A DNA stretch of 64,000 bases from an uncultured Rhodospirillales bacterium (GCA_903828515.1 CAIKMD010000003.1:62001-126000), one strand, 5' to 3'. Shown: positions 1 through 10,656, counted from the stretch's first letter. Translations and numbers: made by a program. The notes: generated by a model not told the origin, from the letters alone.

Positions 1-594
1 GCAGGTGCTGTTGCCCATCGGGTCGTCGAAATCGAACACGATCTTGGCGTCGTGACCGCGCATCGCCATGCCGATCACGTCGTTGACCTGAACCTCGCGG
101 CAGGCGCGGACGCAAAGATTGCACTGGATGCAGGCATCGAGCTGAACCGCCATCGCCGGATGCGAGCGGTCGGGCGCGGGCTGTTCACGCGCCGGGAACC
201 GGCTGCTCGCGACGCCCACCGCATCAGCATGTTTCCAGAATTCCGATTGCGGATCGTGCGCGTGCGCGCGTTCGGGTTGGTCGGCGACCAGCAATTCGAA
301 GACGAGCTTGCGGTTGCTGACCGCGCGTTCGCTGGCGGTTTTGACCTTCATGCCCGGCGTGGGCTTGCGGATGCACGAGGCGGCGAGCACGCGCTCGCCC
401 TCGACCTCGACCATGCAGGCGCGGCAATTGCCGTCGGGGCGATAGCCGGGCGACGGCTTGAAGCAGAGATGCGGCAGATCGACGTCGTAGCGTTTCGCCG
501 CGCGCCAGATGGTCTCGCCGGGATTGGCCTCGACCTCGATACCATCGAGGAAGAATTTGATGCCTTCGACCAGAACGCCCGATCCGTCGCTCAT
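1..594 (-). CDS. fdhA: NAD-dependent formate dehydrogenase, catalytic alpha subunit (N-terminal part)
   Basis: This is the first 198 residues of the molybdenum- or tungsten-dependent subunit that oxidises formate to CO2; the rest lies beyond the window edge. The sequence shows a plant-type ferredoxin domain with 2Fe-2S ligands C44, C57, C60 and C74. A second cluster follows with the spacing C155-x2-C158-x2-C161-x3-C165, typical of the 4Fe-4S segment ahead of the molybdopterin domain. The ATG at 594 is the natural start, 19 bases after the brnA stop. It is the last gene of the oxc-frc-sucCD-fdhB-brnTA run, so it should be made together with them. Whether the metal is Mo or W cannot be seen. 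The closest known arrangement is the two-subunit Fdh1 of methylotrophs. Confidence 0.9.
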   Translation of the reverse strand, partial: MSDGSGVLVEGIKFFLDGIEVEANPGETIWRAAKRYDVDLPHLCFKPSPGYRPDGNCRACMVEVEGERVLAASCIRKPTPGMKVKTASERAVSNRKLVFELLVADQPERAHAHDPQSEFWKHADAVGVASSRFPAREQPAPDRSHPAMAVQLDACIQCNLCVRACREVQVNDVIGMAMRGHDAKIVFDFDDPMGNSTC

Positions 595-613
595 GACATT
601 GTCCTGCTTTGCA

Positions 614-973
614 TCAGGCGACCTTTTTACGCCGTGTCCATTGCGCCAACCAGGCGTTGAGCCTTGTCTGCCATCCGGGGCCTTCGGCACGCAGAGCGGC
701 CACGATCTCCGGATCGAGCCGGATCGTCACCGCGACCTTCTTTCGCTCGGAAACCGGCCGCCCGCGCGAGCGGCGAATCACCTTTGCGATCTCGGCGACC
801 TGCCCGCGCGACAGCTTTTTCCGCTCGAAGAAAGCATCGGTCAACAATGGCGCGTCGGGGTCCGATCGCGCGGCCTTGGTGATCGCGCGATCTTCCTCCA
901 CCGAAATCGCTTTCAGGGAGCGAAGCGAACGGCGTTTCGCTTCAGCAGAGGTTTCTTTACTTGCTTTCACCAT
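614..973 (-). CDS. brnA: BrnA family antitoxin
   Basis: A 119-residue basic protein that fits the BrnA family, the DNA-binding antitoxin that neutralises the RNase toxin BrnT and represses their shared promoter. The C-terminal half has a ribbon-helix-helix-like pattern (VTIRLDPEIVAALRAEG followed by a Trp-containing helix), as in BrnA. The first 55 residues are a charged extension. It overlaps the end of brnT by 17 bases, the usual translational coupling of toxin first, antitoxin second. It lies between fdhB and fdhA on the same strand. The family call is by motif and gene order; activity is inferred. Confidence 0.85.
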   Translation of the reverse strand: MVKASKETSAEAKRRSLRSLKAISVEEDRAITKAARSDPDAPLLTDAFFERKKLSRGQVAEIAKVIRRSRGRPVSERKKVAVTIRLDPEIVAALRAEGPGWQTRLNAWLAQWTRRKKVA

Positions 974-1226
974 ACCTCCGTACCTCGCGACGATTCGCCT
1001 TGCGCAGCCCGATCACGCGAACCTCGTTTTTGCGCCGCGTATAGACGAGCACATGTAGCCGACCACGAATGAAGCCAATGGCGATGAAACGCAATTCGCC
1101 ATAATCCCGCCGCTCATCCACGACGATACTTGCCGTATCCCATTCGAAAGCATCGATCGATTCAAAATCGACCCCGTGTTTTTCGAAATTCGCACGGCGC
1201 TTTTCCTCATCCCAAATTGGCGCCAT
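957..1226 (-). CDS. brnT: BrnT family ribonuclease toxin
   Basis: An 89-residue protein with the BrnT layout: an N-terminal block with WDEEKRRANFEKHGVDF, a central GELRFIAIGFIRGR block and a C-terminal run (VYTRRKNEVRVIGLRKA, then a conserved Arg and Tyr) typical of this RelE-like fold. BrnT toxins cleave mRNA and stop growth until bound by BrnA. The ATG at 1226 lies 87 bases after fdhB. That gap is AT-rich (around 1227-1260) and probably holds a promoter and operator of its own, but I could not assign clear -35/-10 boxes. The position inside a formate dehydrogenase operon is unusual. Confidence 0.87.
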   Translation of the reverse strand: MAPIWDEEKRRANFEKHGVDFESIDAFEWDTASIVVDERRDYGELRFIAIGFIRGRLHVLVYTRRKNEVRVIGLRKANRREVRRYGESK

Positions 1227-1313
1227 CTAATTTCCGTACATACAAAAATAGAACGGGCAACGCTCAATGTCGAGAAGAATACCGGCACCGGTCCCGAGTA
1301 CAGACGATCCGCC

Positions 1314-3014
1314 TTACGACACATCCTTCGGAAAATGTTTCAGCACCATCTTCACCGGATTCATCGCCGCCTGACCCAGGCCGCAGATCGAAGAATCGGT
1401 CATCACCTTGGCCAGCTCGGTCAGCAGTTCGGCGTTCCATGTCCGCTCGGCCATGAGATGCACGGCCTTTTCGGTGCCGACGCGGCACGGCGTGCATTGG
1501 CCGCAGCTTTCGTCCTCGAAGAATTTCAGAAGATTGAGCGCGACGTCGCGCATGTTGTCCTGATCCGACAGCACGACGACCGCAGCCGAGCCGATCAACG
1601 CGCCGTGTTGTTCGAGCGTGCCGAAATCCAGCGGCAGATCGGCCATCGAGGCCGGCAGGATGCCGCCCGAGGCGCCGCCGGGCAGATAACCCTTGAAGAC
1701 ATGGCCGTCGAGCATGCCGTCGCAATATTCGTCGATCAGTTCCCGCACGGTCACGCCGGCCGGCGCCAGTTTCACGCCGGGCGATTTGACCCGGCCCGAG
1801 ACCGAGAAGCTGCGCGGTCCCTTGCGGCCGCGACGACCATGGCTTTCGAACCAGGCCGGACCTTTCTCGACGATGTCGCGCACCCAGAACAAGGTCTCGA
1901 TATTGTTGATGAGCGTGGGCCGTCCGAACAATCCGACCTGCGACGGATAAGGCGGCTTGTGACGCGGCAGGCCGCGTTTTCCCTCGATCGATTCGAGCAT
2001 CGCCGATTCCTCGCCGCAGATATAAGCGCCGGCGCCGCGACGAAGATGAATCTTGGTATGACGGGACAGGCCGGCCGCTTCGAGTTTCGGCAACTCGACG
2101 AGCAGGATTTCACGAACATGCGGGTACTCGTCGCGCAGGTAGATATAGACCTCGGGCGCCTCGACCACCCACGCGGCGATCAGCATGCCTTCCAGGAAAC
2201 GGTGCGGATCGGTTTCGAGATAGACGCGGTCCTTGAACGTGCCCGGCTCGCCTTCGTCGCCGTTGACCGCCATGAGGCGCGGCGCCTTTTCGGCCAGCAC
2301 CGCGCGCCATTTGCGCCCGGTCGGAAATCCGGCGCCGCCAAGGCCGCGCAACTGCGCATCATCGAGCGTCTTGAGCATCGTCTCGACCGTGGTCTTGCCC
2401 GCGAGACAGGATTCGAGCAGGCGATAACCGCCCGCCGCGCGATAAGCGTCGAGATCGGAAAAGGCCGGCGGCGCGGCATGTCCGCCCTGGGTCACCGCAT
2501 CGACGACGCTCGCCACCGTCGCGTGTTCGTGAAGCGCGTGGCCGACCGAAACAACCGGCGCATTATGACAGCCGCCCATGCAGGGCGCGCGCGTGACGCG
2601 GACGCCTGTCCCCACCGCCACCGGAAGATCGGCGAGAAGTTTCTCGGCCCCGAACAGCGCGCAGGAAAGACTGTCGCAGACCCGCACGGTGACCGGCGGC
2701 GGCACCTCTTCGCCATCCATCACGATGTCGAAATGCGCGTAGAACGAAGCCACCTCGTAGACCTCGACCAGCGCGAGCTTCATCTCCTGCGCCAGCGCGG
2801 TGAGATGGCGCGCGTGAAGGCAGCGATAGCGATCCTGGAGAAGGTGGAGAAACTCGATCAGCAGATCGCGGCGCCGGGGCTGTTGGCCCAGGAGCGCCTG
2901 AACTTCCTCGAGTGAATCGGCATCGACCTGACGGCCGCGTGGAAGATTGCGGCCGGGCTTCCGTCCCGAACCGGGATGGATTTGGCGCGCGACATCGTTT
3001 CGCGCCGTGGCCAT
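1314..3014 (-). CDS. fdhB: Formate dehydrogenase beta subunit, NuoE-NuoF fused diaphorase
   Basis: A 566-residue subunit that passes electrons from the catalytic subunit to NAD+. Residues 30-165 form a NuoE-like unit with 2Fe-2S ligands C113, C118, C145 and C149. Residues 220-566 form a NuoF-like unit with a GGAGFPTG flavin/nucleotide loop near 226-233, the NGDEGEPGTFKDR motif near 251, GAYICGEESA near 329, and 4Fe-4S ligands C504, C507, C510 and C544. Having both modules in one chain matches HoxF and the Fdh1B protein of methylotrophs rather than the split FdsG/FdsB form. The start is only 3 bases from the sucD stop, so the two are tightly coupled. Confidence 0.93.
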   Translation of the reverse strand: MATARNDVARQIHPGSGRKPGRNLPRGRQVDADSLEEVQALLGQQPRRRDLLIEFLHLLQDRYRCLHARHLTALAQEMKLALVEVYEVASFYAHFDIVMDGEEVPPPVTVRVCDSLSCALFGAEKLLADLPVAVGTGVRVTRAPCMGGCHNAPVVSVGHALHEHATVASVVDAVTQGGHAAPPAFSDLDAYRAAGGYRLLESCLAGKTTVETMLKTLDDAQLRGLGGAGFPTGRKWRAVLAEKAPRLMAVNGDEGEPGTFKDRVYLETDPHRFLEGMLIAAWVVEAPEVYIYLRDEYPHVREILLVELPKLEAAGLSRHTKIHLRRGAGAYICGEESAMLESIEGKRGLPRHKPPYPSQVGLFGRPTLINNIETLFWVRDIVEKGPAWFESHGRRGRKGPRSFSVSGRVKSPGVKLAPAGVTVRELIDEYCDGMLDGHVFKGYLPGGASGGILPASMADLPLDFGTLEQHGALIGSAAVVVLSDQDNMRDVALNLLKFFEDESCGQCTPCRVGTEKAVHLMAERTWNAELLTELAKVMTDSSICGLGQAAMNPVKMVLKHFPKDVS

Positions 3015-3017
3015 CGC

Positions 3018-3892
3018 TTATCCTTTAAGTCGCTTCAGCATGGTCGAGCCGAGTTCGGCGGGCGATTCGGTGACCATGAAGCCGGCGGCGCGCATCGCAT
3101 CCATCTTGCTCGACGCCGTGCCGGCGCCGCCCGAGATGATCGCGCCGGCATGGCCCATGCGGCGTCCCGGCGGCGCGGTCGCCCCGGCGATGAAACCGAC
3201 CATCGGCTTTTTGACCTTGTTCTGCTTGACGAAATCTGCGGCCTCTTCCTCGGCCGAGCCGCCGATTTCGCCGATCATGATGATCGATTCGGTTTCCGGA
3301 TCGGCGAGAAACAGCTCGAGCACGTCGATAAAATTGGTGCCGTTCACCGGATCGCCGCCGATGCCGACGCAGGTCGACTGGCCGAGACCGACCGCCGTGG
3401 TCTGCGCCACGGCTTCATAGGTCAGCGTGCCGGAGCGCGAGACGATGCCGACATGGCCTTTCTTGTGGATGTGGCCGGGCATGATGCCGATCTTGCATTC
3501 GCCGGGCGTGATCACGCCGGGGCAGTTCGGACCGATGAGCCGCGTCTTCGAGCCGACGAGCGCACGCTTCACCGTCACCATGTCGATGACCGGAATGCCT
3601 TCGGTGATGCAGATGACGAGCGGCAGCTCGGCGTCGATCGCTTCGAGGATCGCCTCGGCCGCGAACGGCGGCGGCACGTAGATCACGCTGGCATTGGCGC
3701 CGGTGGCCTTGACCGCGTCGCTGACGGTATCGAAGACCGGCAGGTCGAGATGCTTGGTGCCGCCTTTGCCCGGCGTCACGCCGCCGACCATCTTGGTGCC
3801 GTAGGCGATCGCCTGTTCGGAGTGGAAGGTCCCTTGCGAGCCGGTAAAGCCCTGACAGATGACCTTGGTATTCGCGTTGATCAGAACGGACA

Positions 3893-3893
<1 letters not shown>
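3018..3893 (-). CDS. sucD: Succinyl-CoA synthetase alpha subunit (ADP-forming)
   Basis: A 291-residue CoA-binding and phosphohistidine subunit of succinate-CoA ligase. Visible features are the CoA-binding Rossmann start ([14 protein letters not shown]), the [11 protein letters not shown] block, SRSGTLTYE and the catalytic His248 in [10 protein letters not shown]. The start overlaps the sucC stop by one base (TGATG). Malate thiokinase of the serine cycle is a close relative; the wording of the motifs looks like ordinary SucD, but sequence alone does not fully exclude malate. Unusually, it sits between oxalate and formate genes instead of next to mdh or sucAB. Confidence 0.93.
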
Positions 3894-5089
<1,196 letters not shown>

Positions 5090-5193
5090 GGTGTTTGGTA
5101 ACTCTCGCTGCCAATGCGGCGGAACGCGACAGGCATAGGCCGGAACGGGGCGAAGGTAAAGATGCTGCGTTGCAGCACTATCCGACCCGCCCC

Positions 5194-6474
5194 TTACTCG
5201 GCCGCCGCTGTCGGTTTGCCCCCGCCGATCGCCCCCGAGGCCTTGATTTCGGCGACTTTTTTGTCGTCGTAGCGCAGGACCTGGCGGAGGATTTCCTCGG
5301 TGTGTTCGCCCAGCAAGGGCGAACGGAGCACGTCGGTCGGGCTGTCCGACAGCTTGATCGGATTGCCGACCGTCAGATATTTGCCGCGCGTCGGGTGGTC
5401 GACCTCGACGATGGTCCCGGTCTCGCGCAGGGACGGCTCCTCGGCCAATTCCTTCATCGAGAGGATCGGGCCGCAGGGAATGTCGTCCTTGTTCAGGATG
5501 TCCATCGCCTCGAACTTGGTCTTGGTCATGGTCCATTGTTCGATCGTGTCGAAGATATGCTTCAGACGCGGGAGCCGCGCATCGGGTTTGGCATAGTCGG
5601 GATGGGTGATCCATTCCTCTTTGCCGATCACCTTGCAGATCTCGGCCCAGACCGGCGCCTGGGTGATGAAATAGATGTAGGCGTTGGGGTCGGTTTCCCA
5701 GCCTTTGCATTTGAGGATCCAGCCCGGCTGGCCGCCGCCCGAATCGTTGCCGGCGCGCGGCGTCGCGTCGCCGAACGCCACGCCCTCGCCGTACTGGCTG
5801 AATTCCTTGAGCGGTCCATGCGCCAGACGCTGCTGGTCGCGCAATTTGACGCGGCAGAGATTGAGCACGCCGTCCTGCATCGCCGCTTGTACGCGCTGGC
5901 CCTTGCCGGTCACCGTGCGCTGATAAAGCGCGGTGACGATGCCGAGCGCGAGATGAAGCCCGGTGCCGCTGTCGCCGATCTGCGCCCCGGTCACCAGCGG
6001 CGGGCCATCGCGGAACCCCGTCGTCGAGGCGGAGCCGCCGGTGCATTGCGCGACATTCTCGTAGACCTTGCAGTCCTCATAGGGACCGGGGCCGAAGCCT
6101 TTGACCGATGCATAGATCAGGCGCGGATTGAGCTGTTGCAGGCGCTCCCAGGTGAACCCCATGCGATCGAGGACGCCGGGGCCGAAATTCTCGACGAGCA
6201 CGTCGCAGGCCTTGACCAGGCCTTCGAGCAGTTCCTTGCCCTGTGCGTGCTTGGCGTCGATCGTGATCGAGCGCTTGTTGTGATTGAGCATGGTGAAATA
6301 GAGACTGTCGGCATTGGGCACGTCGCGGAGTTGCCCGCGCGTCACGTCGCCGGCGCCGGGCCGCTCGACCTTGATGCAGTCGGCGCCGAACCACGCCAGG
6401 AGCTGCGTGCAGGTCGGTCCCGACTGCACATGGGTGAAATCGAGAATGCGAACGCCGTCGAGTGCCTTACCCAT
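5194..6474 (-). CDS. frc: Formyl-CoA:oxalate CoA-transferase
   Basis: A 426-residue class III CoA-transferase that moves CoA from formyl-CoA to oxalate, giving oxalyl-CoA and free formate. The sequence begins [20 protein letters not shown], standard for Frc, and carries the catalytic aspartate in QIGDSGTG (D168, equivalent to Asp169 of the Oxalobacter enzyme). The length is normal for Frc. It is 90 bases after oxc on the same strand, and its product formate is the substrate of the fdhBA enzyme further on. Some class III transferases use other acids, but the oxc neighbour makes oxalate the best assignment. Confidence 0.93.
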   Translation of the reverse strand: MGKALDGVRILDFTHVQSGPTCTQLLAWFGADCIKVERPGAGDVTRGQLRDVPNADSLYFTMLNHNKRSITIDAKHAQGKELLEGLVKACDVLVENFGPGVLDRMGFTWERLQQLNPRLIYASVKGFGPGPYEDCKVYENVAQCTGGSASTTGFRDGPPLVTGAQIGDSGTGLHLALGIVTALYQRTVTGKGQRVQAAMQDGVLNLCRVKLRDQQRLAHGPLKEFSQYGEGVAFGDATPRAGNDSGGGQPGWILKCKGWETDPNAYIYFITQAPVWAEICKVIGKEEWITHPDYAKPDARLPRLKHIFDTIEQWTMTKTKFEAMDILNKDDIPCGPILSMKELAEEPSLRETGTIVEVDHPTRGKYLTVGNPIKLSDSPTDVLRSPLLGEHTEEILRQVLRYDDKKVAEIKASGAIGGGKPTAAAE

Positions 6475-6564
6475 TATTCTTCTCCCGAATTCCGCCGTTG
6501 CGTCCCTTTGATGAATCTCTTTGCGGCAACCCCCCTCAGGCGATGCCGCAAGCCGAATGACGTC

Positions 6565-8307
6565 CTATTTCTTCTTCAGCACGCTTTGCGGGTTGAGATT
6601 GCCGATACGTCCGCTCTCGCTGCCTGCCGCCGGATCGAGGACCGCGTTGATGAGCGTGGGCCTGCCCGAATCCATCGCCGCGTTGACGGCGCGCTTCAGC
6701 TCGTCGGGCGTCGTCGCGTTGACGCCGACGCCGCCGAACGCCTCCATCATCTTGTCGTAGCGCGCGCCTTTGACGAACACGGTGGGCGCGGGATCCTTGC
6801 TCACCGCATTGACGTCGGTGCCGCGATAGATGCCGTCGTTGTTGAAGACGACGATGCAGACCGGCAGCTCATAACGGCAGATCGTCTCGACCTCCATGCC
6901 GGAGAAGCCGAAGGCGCTATCGCCCTCGATCGCCAGCACCGGCTTGCCGGTTTCGACCGCAGCGGCGATGCACTGGCCCATGCCGATGCCCATCACGCCC
7001 CAGGTGCCGACGTCGAGCCGCTTGCGCGGCTTGTACATGTCGATCACGCCACGCGTGAGGTCGAGCGTGTTGGCGCCTTCGTTGACCAGGATCGCGTCGG
7101 GGCGTTCCTTGATGACCGTGCGCAGCACGCCCAGCGCGCCGTGATAGTCCATCGGATTGTTGTTGTTCATGAGACGCGGCGCCATTTTGGCGACGTTCTC
7201 CTCGCGCTTGGCCGCGACCGTGCCGGTCCAGTCGGCGGGCGCGGCGTTCCACTTGGCACCCATGCCATCGAGAAGAGCCGCAACACAGGAACCGATATCG
7301 CCGACCACGGGAGCGACGATCTCGACGTTGCTGTCCATCTCCTTGGGTTCGATATCGATCTGGATGAATTTCTTGGGTGCATCGCCCCAGGCCTTGCCCT
7401 TGCCGTGCGACAGCAGCCAGTTGAGCCGGGCGCCGATCAGCATGACCACGTCGGAGTCTTTCAGCACGGTCGAGCGCGCGGCACCGGCGCATTGCGGATG
7501 CGTGTCGGGCAGCAGGCCCTTGGCCATGCTCATCGGCAGGAACGGCACGCCGCTCTTTTCGACCAGCGCCTTGATCGCCTCGTCGGCCTGGGCATAGGCA
7601 GCCCCCTTGCCGAGGATGATCAGCGGGCGCTTGGCGCTCTTCAACACGTCGAGTGCGCGCGCGATCGCGGACGGCGCCGGAATCTGAGCGGGTGCCGCGT
7701 CGATCACCTTGACCAGCGACTTCCGACCGGCCTCCGCGTTCATCACCTGGCCGAACAGCTTAGCCGGCAGGTCGAGATAGACACCGCCCGGCCGACCCGA
7801 CACCGACGCGCGGATCGCGCGCGCAACGCCGATGCCGATGTCAGCGGCATGCAGCACGCGGAACGCCGCTTTGCACAGCGACTTGGCGATGGCGAGTTGA
7901 TCCATCTCCTCATAATCGCCCTGCTGCAGGTCGACGACCTCGCGCTCGGACGAGCCGGAGATCAGGATCATCGGGTAGCAATTGGTCGTGGCGTGCGCGA
8001 GCGCGGTGAGGCCGTTCAGAAATCCGGGCGCCGACACGGTGAGACAGATGCCCGGCTTCTTGGTCAGGAAGCCGGCGATGGCGGCGGCGTAACCGGCGTT
8101 CTGTTCGTGGCGGAACGAGAGCACGCGGATGCCTTCGGCCTGCGCCATGCGGCCGAAATCCGTGATCGGAATGCCGGGCACGCCATAGATCGTGGTGAGA
8201 CCGTTGAGCTTGAGCGCATCGATGACGAGATGAAAACCGTCGGTCAGCTCCGGCTCATCGCCCCCCGCGGTCTTCGGCTGCTCGTTCAGCGTCGTCGCTT
8301 GCGCCAT
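6565..8307 (-). CDS. oxc: Oxalyl-CoA decarboxylase
   Basis: A 580-residue thiamin diphosphate enzyme that converts oxalyl-CoA to formyl-CoA and CO2. The N-terminal ThDP half has [11 protein letters not shown] and the proton-relay glutamate in [11 protein letters not shown] (E68). The C-terminal half has the ThDP/Mg motif beginning [11 protein letters not shown] and ending in FNNDGIY. The start at 8307 gives [10 protein letters not shown], as expected for the family; an in-frame extension reaching 8433 is judged not translated. It heads the minus-strand oxalate-formate operon. It lies back to back with hss across a 146-base divergent gap that must hold both promoters. Confidence 0.95.
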   Translation of the reverse strand: MAQATTLNEQPKTAGGDEPELTDGFHLVIDALKLNGLTTIYGVPGIPITDFGRMAQAEGIRVLSFRHEQNAGYAAAIAGFLTKKPGICLTVSAPGFLNGLTALAHATTNCYPMILISGSSEREVVDLQQGDYEEMDQLAIAKSLCKAAFRVLHAADIGIGVARAIRASVSGRPGGVYLDLPAKLFGQVMNAEAGRKSLVKVIDAAPAQIPAPSAIARALDVLKSAKRPLIILGKGAAYAQADEAIKALVEKSGVPFLPMSMAKGLLPDTHPQCAGAARSTVLKDSDVVMLIGARLNWLLSHGKGKAWGDAPKKFIQIDIEPKEMDSNVEIVAPVVGDIGSCVAALLDGMGAKWNAAPADWTGTVAAKREENVAKMAPRLMNNNNPMDYHGALGVLRTVIKERPDAILVNEGANTLDLTRGVIDMYKPRKRLDVGTWGVMGIGMGQCIAAAVETGKPVLAIEGDSAFGFSGMEVETICRYELPVCIVVFNNDGIYRGTDVNAVSKDPAPTVFVKGARYDKMMEAFGGVGVNATTPDELKRAVNAAMDSGRPTLINAVLDPAAGSESGRIGNLNPQSVLKKK

Positions 8308-8415
8308 GTGGTTCCTTTGCGCGAAAAATCGCAATAAATCCGCCACGTTTCTAGCACATCCGTGCCGAATCGAAAGGCTTGCGTGACTCGACCATGCCGC
8401 ACTGCAACACGGTTC

Positions 8416-8444
8416 TTGACACCCGCTCATCACGCCTTTAGAGC
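8416..8444 (+). promoter_or_regulatory. Probable promoter of hss
   Basis: TTGACA at 8416-8421 is followed after 17 bases by TAGAGC at 8439-8444. The -35 box is perfect and the -10 is weak. A transcript from here would begin about 8451, only a few bases before the hss ATG at 8454, so the mRNA would be nearly leaderless. Confidence 0.45.
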
Positions 8445-8453
8445 GCTCGCGTC

Positions 8454-9872
8454 ATGGCGCGCGATAAAAAATTCGTCAAATTCAAAGGCCGACTTGTGAT
8501 TGTCGGCTTCGGCAGCATCGGTCAGGGCATTCTTCCGCTCATCCTGCGCCACATCGACTTGAAGCCGTCGCAGATCACCATCGTTACCGCCGAAGCCGAG
8601 GGCGACGACGAGGCGAGAACCTTGCGGACGCGTTTCGTCATCGAACCGTTGACCGAGCAGAATTACGTCTCGGTGCTCGACCCGCTGATCGAAGCCGGCG
8701 ATTTCCTTCTCAACGTCTCGGTCGAGGTATCGAGTCTCGCCTTGGCCGCCTTCTGTCGCGAGAAAGGCGCCCTCTATCTCGACACGTGCATCGAGCCATG
8801 GCCGGGCGGCTATACGGATCGGAACCTCACGCCATCGCTGCGATCGAATTATGCGCTGCGCGAGAAAGCGCTGGCGATGCGCGCGGCCAGCCCCGGCGGG
8901 CCGACCGCCTTGTTGACCCATGGCGCCAATCCCGGCCTCGTTCAGCATTTTCTGAAAGTCGCGTTGCTCGATCTCGCCAAGGTGACCGGCATCAACGCGC
9001 CGGCGCCCAAGGGCCGCGCCGAATGGGCGGCGCTCGCCGAAACGCTCGGCGTGAAAGTGATTCATATCGCCGAGCGCGATACGCAGGTGTCGCGCAACCC
9101 GAAGCGACCCGGCGAATTCGTCAACACCTGGTCGGTCGACGGCTTCGTCGCCGAGGGCATGCAGCCTGCCGAACTCGGCTGGGGCACGCATGAACGGCAT
9201 TTCCCAACCGATGGCGGCCGGCACGATTTCGGCTGCGGCGCCGCGATCTATCTCAACCGGCCCGGCGCCGCGACCCGCGTGCGAAGCTGGACACCGCTCG
9301 AAGGGCCTTATCACGGCTTCTTGATCACCCATTCCGAGGCGATTTCGATCGCGGATTATCTGACCGTCCGCGAGGGCGACAAGACGCGTTATCGTCCGAC
9401 CGTGCATTACGCCTATCACCCGTGCGACGGCGCGGTGCTGTCGCTGCACGAGATCGCCGGTAAGAATTTCCAGGTCCAGGAATCGAAGCGCCTGATCGTC
9501 GACGAGATCGATCACGGCCTCGACGAACTGGGCGTCCTCCTGCTCGGTCATCCGAAGGGTGCTTACTGGTACGGTTCGCGCCTCTCGGTCGAAGAGGCGC
9601 GCCGCCTGGTGCGCTTCAACAACGCGACGTCGCTGCAGGTCACCATCACCGCGCTCGCCGGCATGATCTGGGCGATGGAAAACCCCGAGGCGGGCATCGT
9701 CGAGGCTGACGAGATCGATCACGAGCGGATTCTCGAAATCTGCCGGCCCTATCTCGGCGAAGTCTCGGGCCATTACAGCGACTGGACGCCGCTACTCGAT
9801 CGCGAGCGGCTGTTCGAGGAAGACCTCGATCGCGGCGATCCGTGGCAGTTCAAGAATTTCCGCGTGATCTGA
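8454..9872 (+). CDS. hss: Homospermidine synthase
   Basis: A 472-residue NAD-dependent enzyme that builds sym-homospermidine from putrescine, the long polyamine used by many Alphaproteobacteria. The N-terminal Rossmann motif IVGFGSIGQG lies at about residues 15-24. Family blocks such as LLNVSVEVSS, YLDTCIEPW, THGANPGLV and HYAYHPCDGA are present, and the length is typical. There is no convincing ribosome binding site ahead of the ATG, and a TTGACA promoter lies so close that the transcript may be leaderless. It is transcribed away from oxc and converges on the Rieske/EVE/Tam genes. Confidence 0.95.
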   Translation: MARDKKFVKFKGRLVIVGFGSIGQGILPLILRHIDLKPSQITIVTAEAEGDDEARTLRTRFVIEPLTEQNYVSVLDPLIEAGDFLLNVSVEVSSLALAAFCREKGALYLDTCIEPWPGGYTDRNLTPSLRSNYALREKALAMRAASPGGPTALLTHGANPGLVQHFLKVALLDLAKVTGINAPAPKGRAEWAALAETLGVKVIHIAERDTQVSRNPKRPGEFVNTWSVDGFVAEGMQPAELGWGTHERHFPTDGGRHDFGCGAAIYLNRPGAATRVRSWTPLEGPYHGFLITHSEAISIADYLTVREGDKTRYRPTVHYAYHPCDGAVLSLHEIAGKNFQVQESKRLIVDEIDHGLDELGVLLLGHPKGAYWYGSRLSVEEARRLVRFNNATSLQVTITALAGMIWAMENPEAGIVEADEIDHERILEICRPYLGEVSGHYSDWTPLLDRERLFEEDLDRGDPWQFKNFRVI

Positions 9873-9887
9873 ACGCCGCGACGCGGC

Positions 9888-10232
9888 TCAGCCGTACTCG
9901 TCGAGCCAGAAGATATTTCCGTCCTCGACGCTGATCTCGATCGGCTCGATCGAACGGCGCGCGCAGGGGCCGGCGATGCAGTAGCCGTCCTCGGGCCGGA
10001 ACACGGCGCCATGCGTGGCGCACATCAGCTTCTCGCCGGCATTGTCGAAGAACTTGTTCTCGGGCCAGTCGATCGGCGCGCCGATATGCGGGCATTCGTT
10101 GCGATAGCCGTGCAGTATCCCCTGCCACCGGATGACGAAGACCGCTTCGCGCGTGGTATCGGCGCCGAAGACGAAGCCGCGCCCCGCGCCCTCGACGATC
10201 TCGCCTTCCGCACAGAGCAGCCGTGGCGTCAC
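9888..10232 (-). CDS. Rieske [2Fe-2S] ferredoxin-like protein
   Basis: A roughly 114-residue single-domain Rieske protein. The ligand pair C47-P-H49 and C71-x2-H74 (numbered from the GTG start) is complete, so it should bind a Rieske cluster. I chose GTG at 10232 because it overlaps the EVE stop as GTGA, a common coupled start; an ATG at 10268 in the same frame would lengthen it by 12 residues and overlap EVE by 40 bases. The role could be electron carrier for an oxygenase or a nitrite-reductase-small-subunit-like ferredoxin. No oxygenase lies beside it; the nearest is 16 kb away. Confidence 0.85.
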   Translation of the reverse strand: MTPRLLCAEGEIVEGAGRGFVFGADTTREAVFVIRWQGILHGYRNECPHIGAPIDWPENKFFDNAGEKLMCATHGAVFRPEDGYCIAGPCARRSIEPIEISVEDGNIFWLDEYG

Positions 10233-10642
10233 GGTTTCACGCCGGCCATCTTGCAAATCAGCTTCCATTCCTCGGCGCTCACCGGCGACACCGAGAGGCG
10301 CGATTGTTTGACGAGGCCGAGATCCTTGAGCTTGGGCTCGGCCTTGATCGCGGCGAGCCTGACCGGCGTCTTGACCGGACCGACCGGCTTCACATCGACC
10401 ATGACGAAGCGGCCCGCCTTGTCGCTGGGATCGGGATAGGCGGCCTTCACGATCTCCATGATGCCGACGACGTCGAGGCCTTCGTTCGAATGATAGAAGA
10501 AGGCGCGGTCGCCCGGCTTCATCGCCTTGAGATTATTCGCGGCCTGATAGTTGCGCACGCCGCTCCAGTTCGTTCGCCCGTCCTTGACGAGTTGGTCCCA
10601 CGAATAGGCGCTGGGTTCGGATTTCATCAGCCAATAAGCCAT
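10229..10642 (-). CDS. EVE domain-containing protein
   Basis: A 137-residue EVE/PUA-like protein. It begins MAYWLMKSEPSAYSWDQL and has the family blocks GVRNYQAANNL, MKPGDRAFFYHS and a VDVKPV strand, which together mark the EVE fold. EVE domains bind modified bases in nucleic acids; the ligand here is unknown. The ATG at 10642 gives the family N-terminus exactly. It follows tam by 14 bases and overlaps the downstream Rieske gene by four. Confidence 0.92.
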   Translation of the reverse strand: MAYWLMKSEPSAYSWDQLVKDGRTNWSGVRNYQAANNLKAMKPGDRAFFYHSNEGLDVVGIMEIVKAAYPDPSDKAGRFVMVDVKPVGPVKTPVRLAAIKAEPKLKDLGLVKQSRLSVSPVSAEEWKLICKMAGVKP

Positions 10643-10656
10643 CGCATTCCCCCTTG

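Noticed and set aside
7-594. The possibility that the first gene is NuoG of complex I
   Set aside because: The ferredoxin and 4Fe-4S spacing also fits NuoG, but the fused NuoE-NuoF partner and the oxc/frc genes upstream point to formate dehydrogenase.
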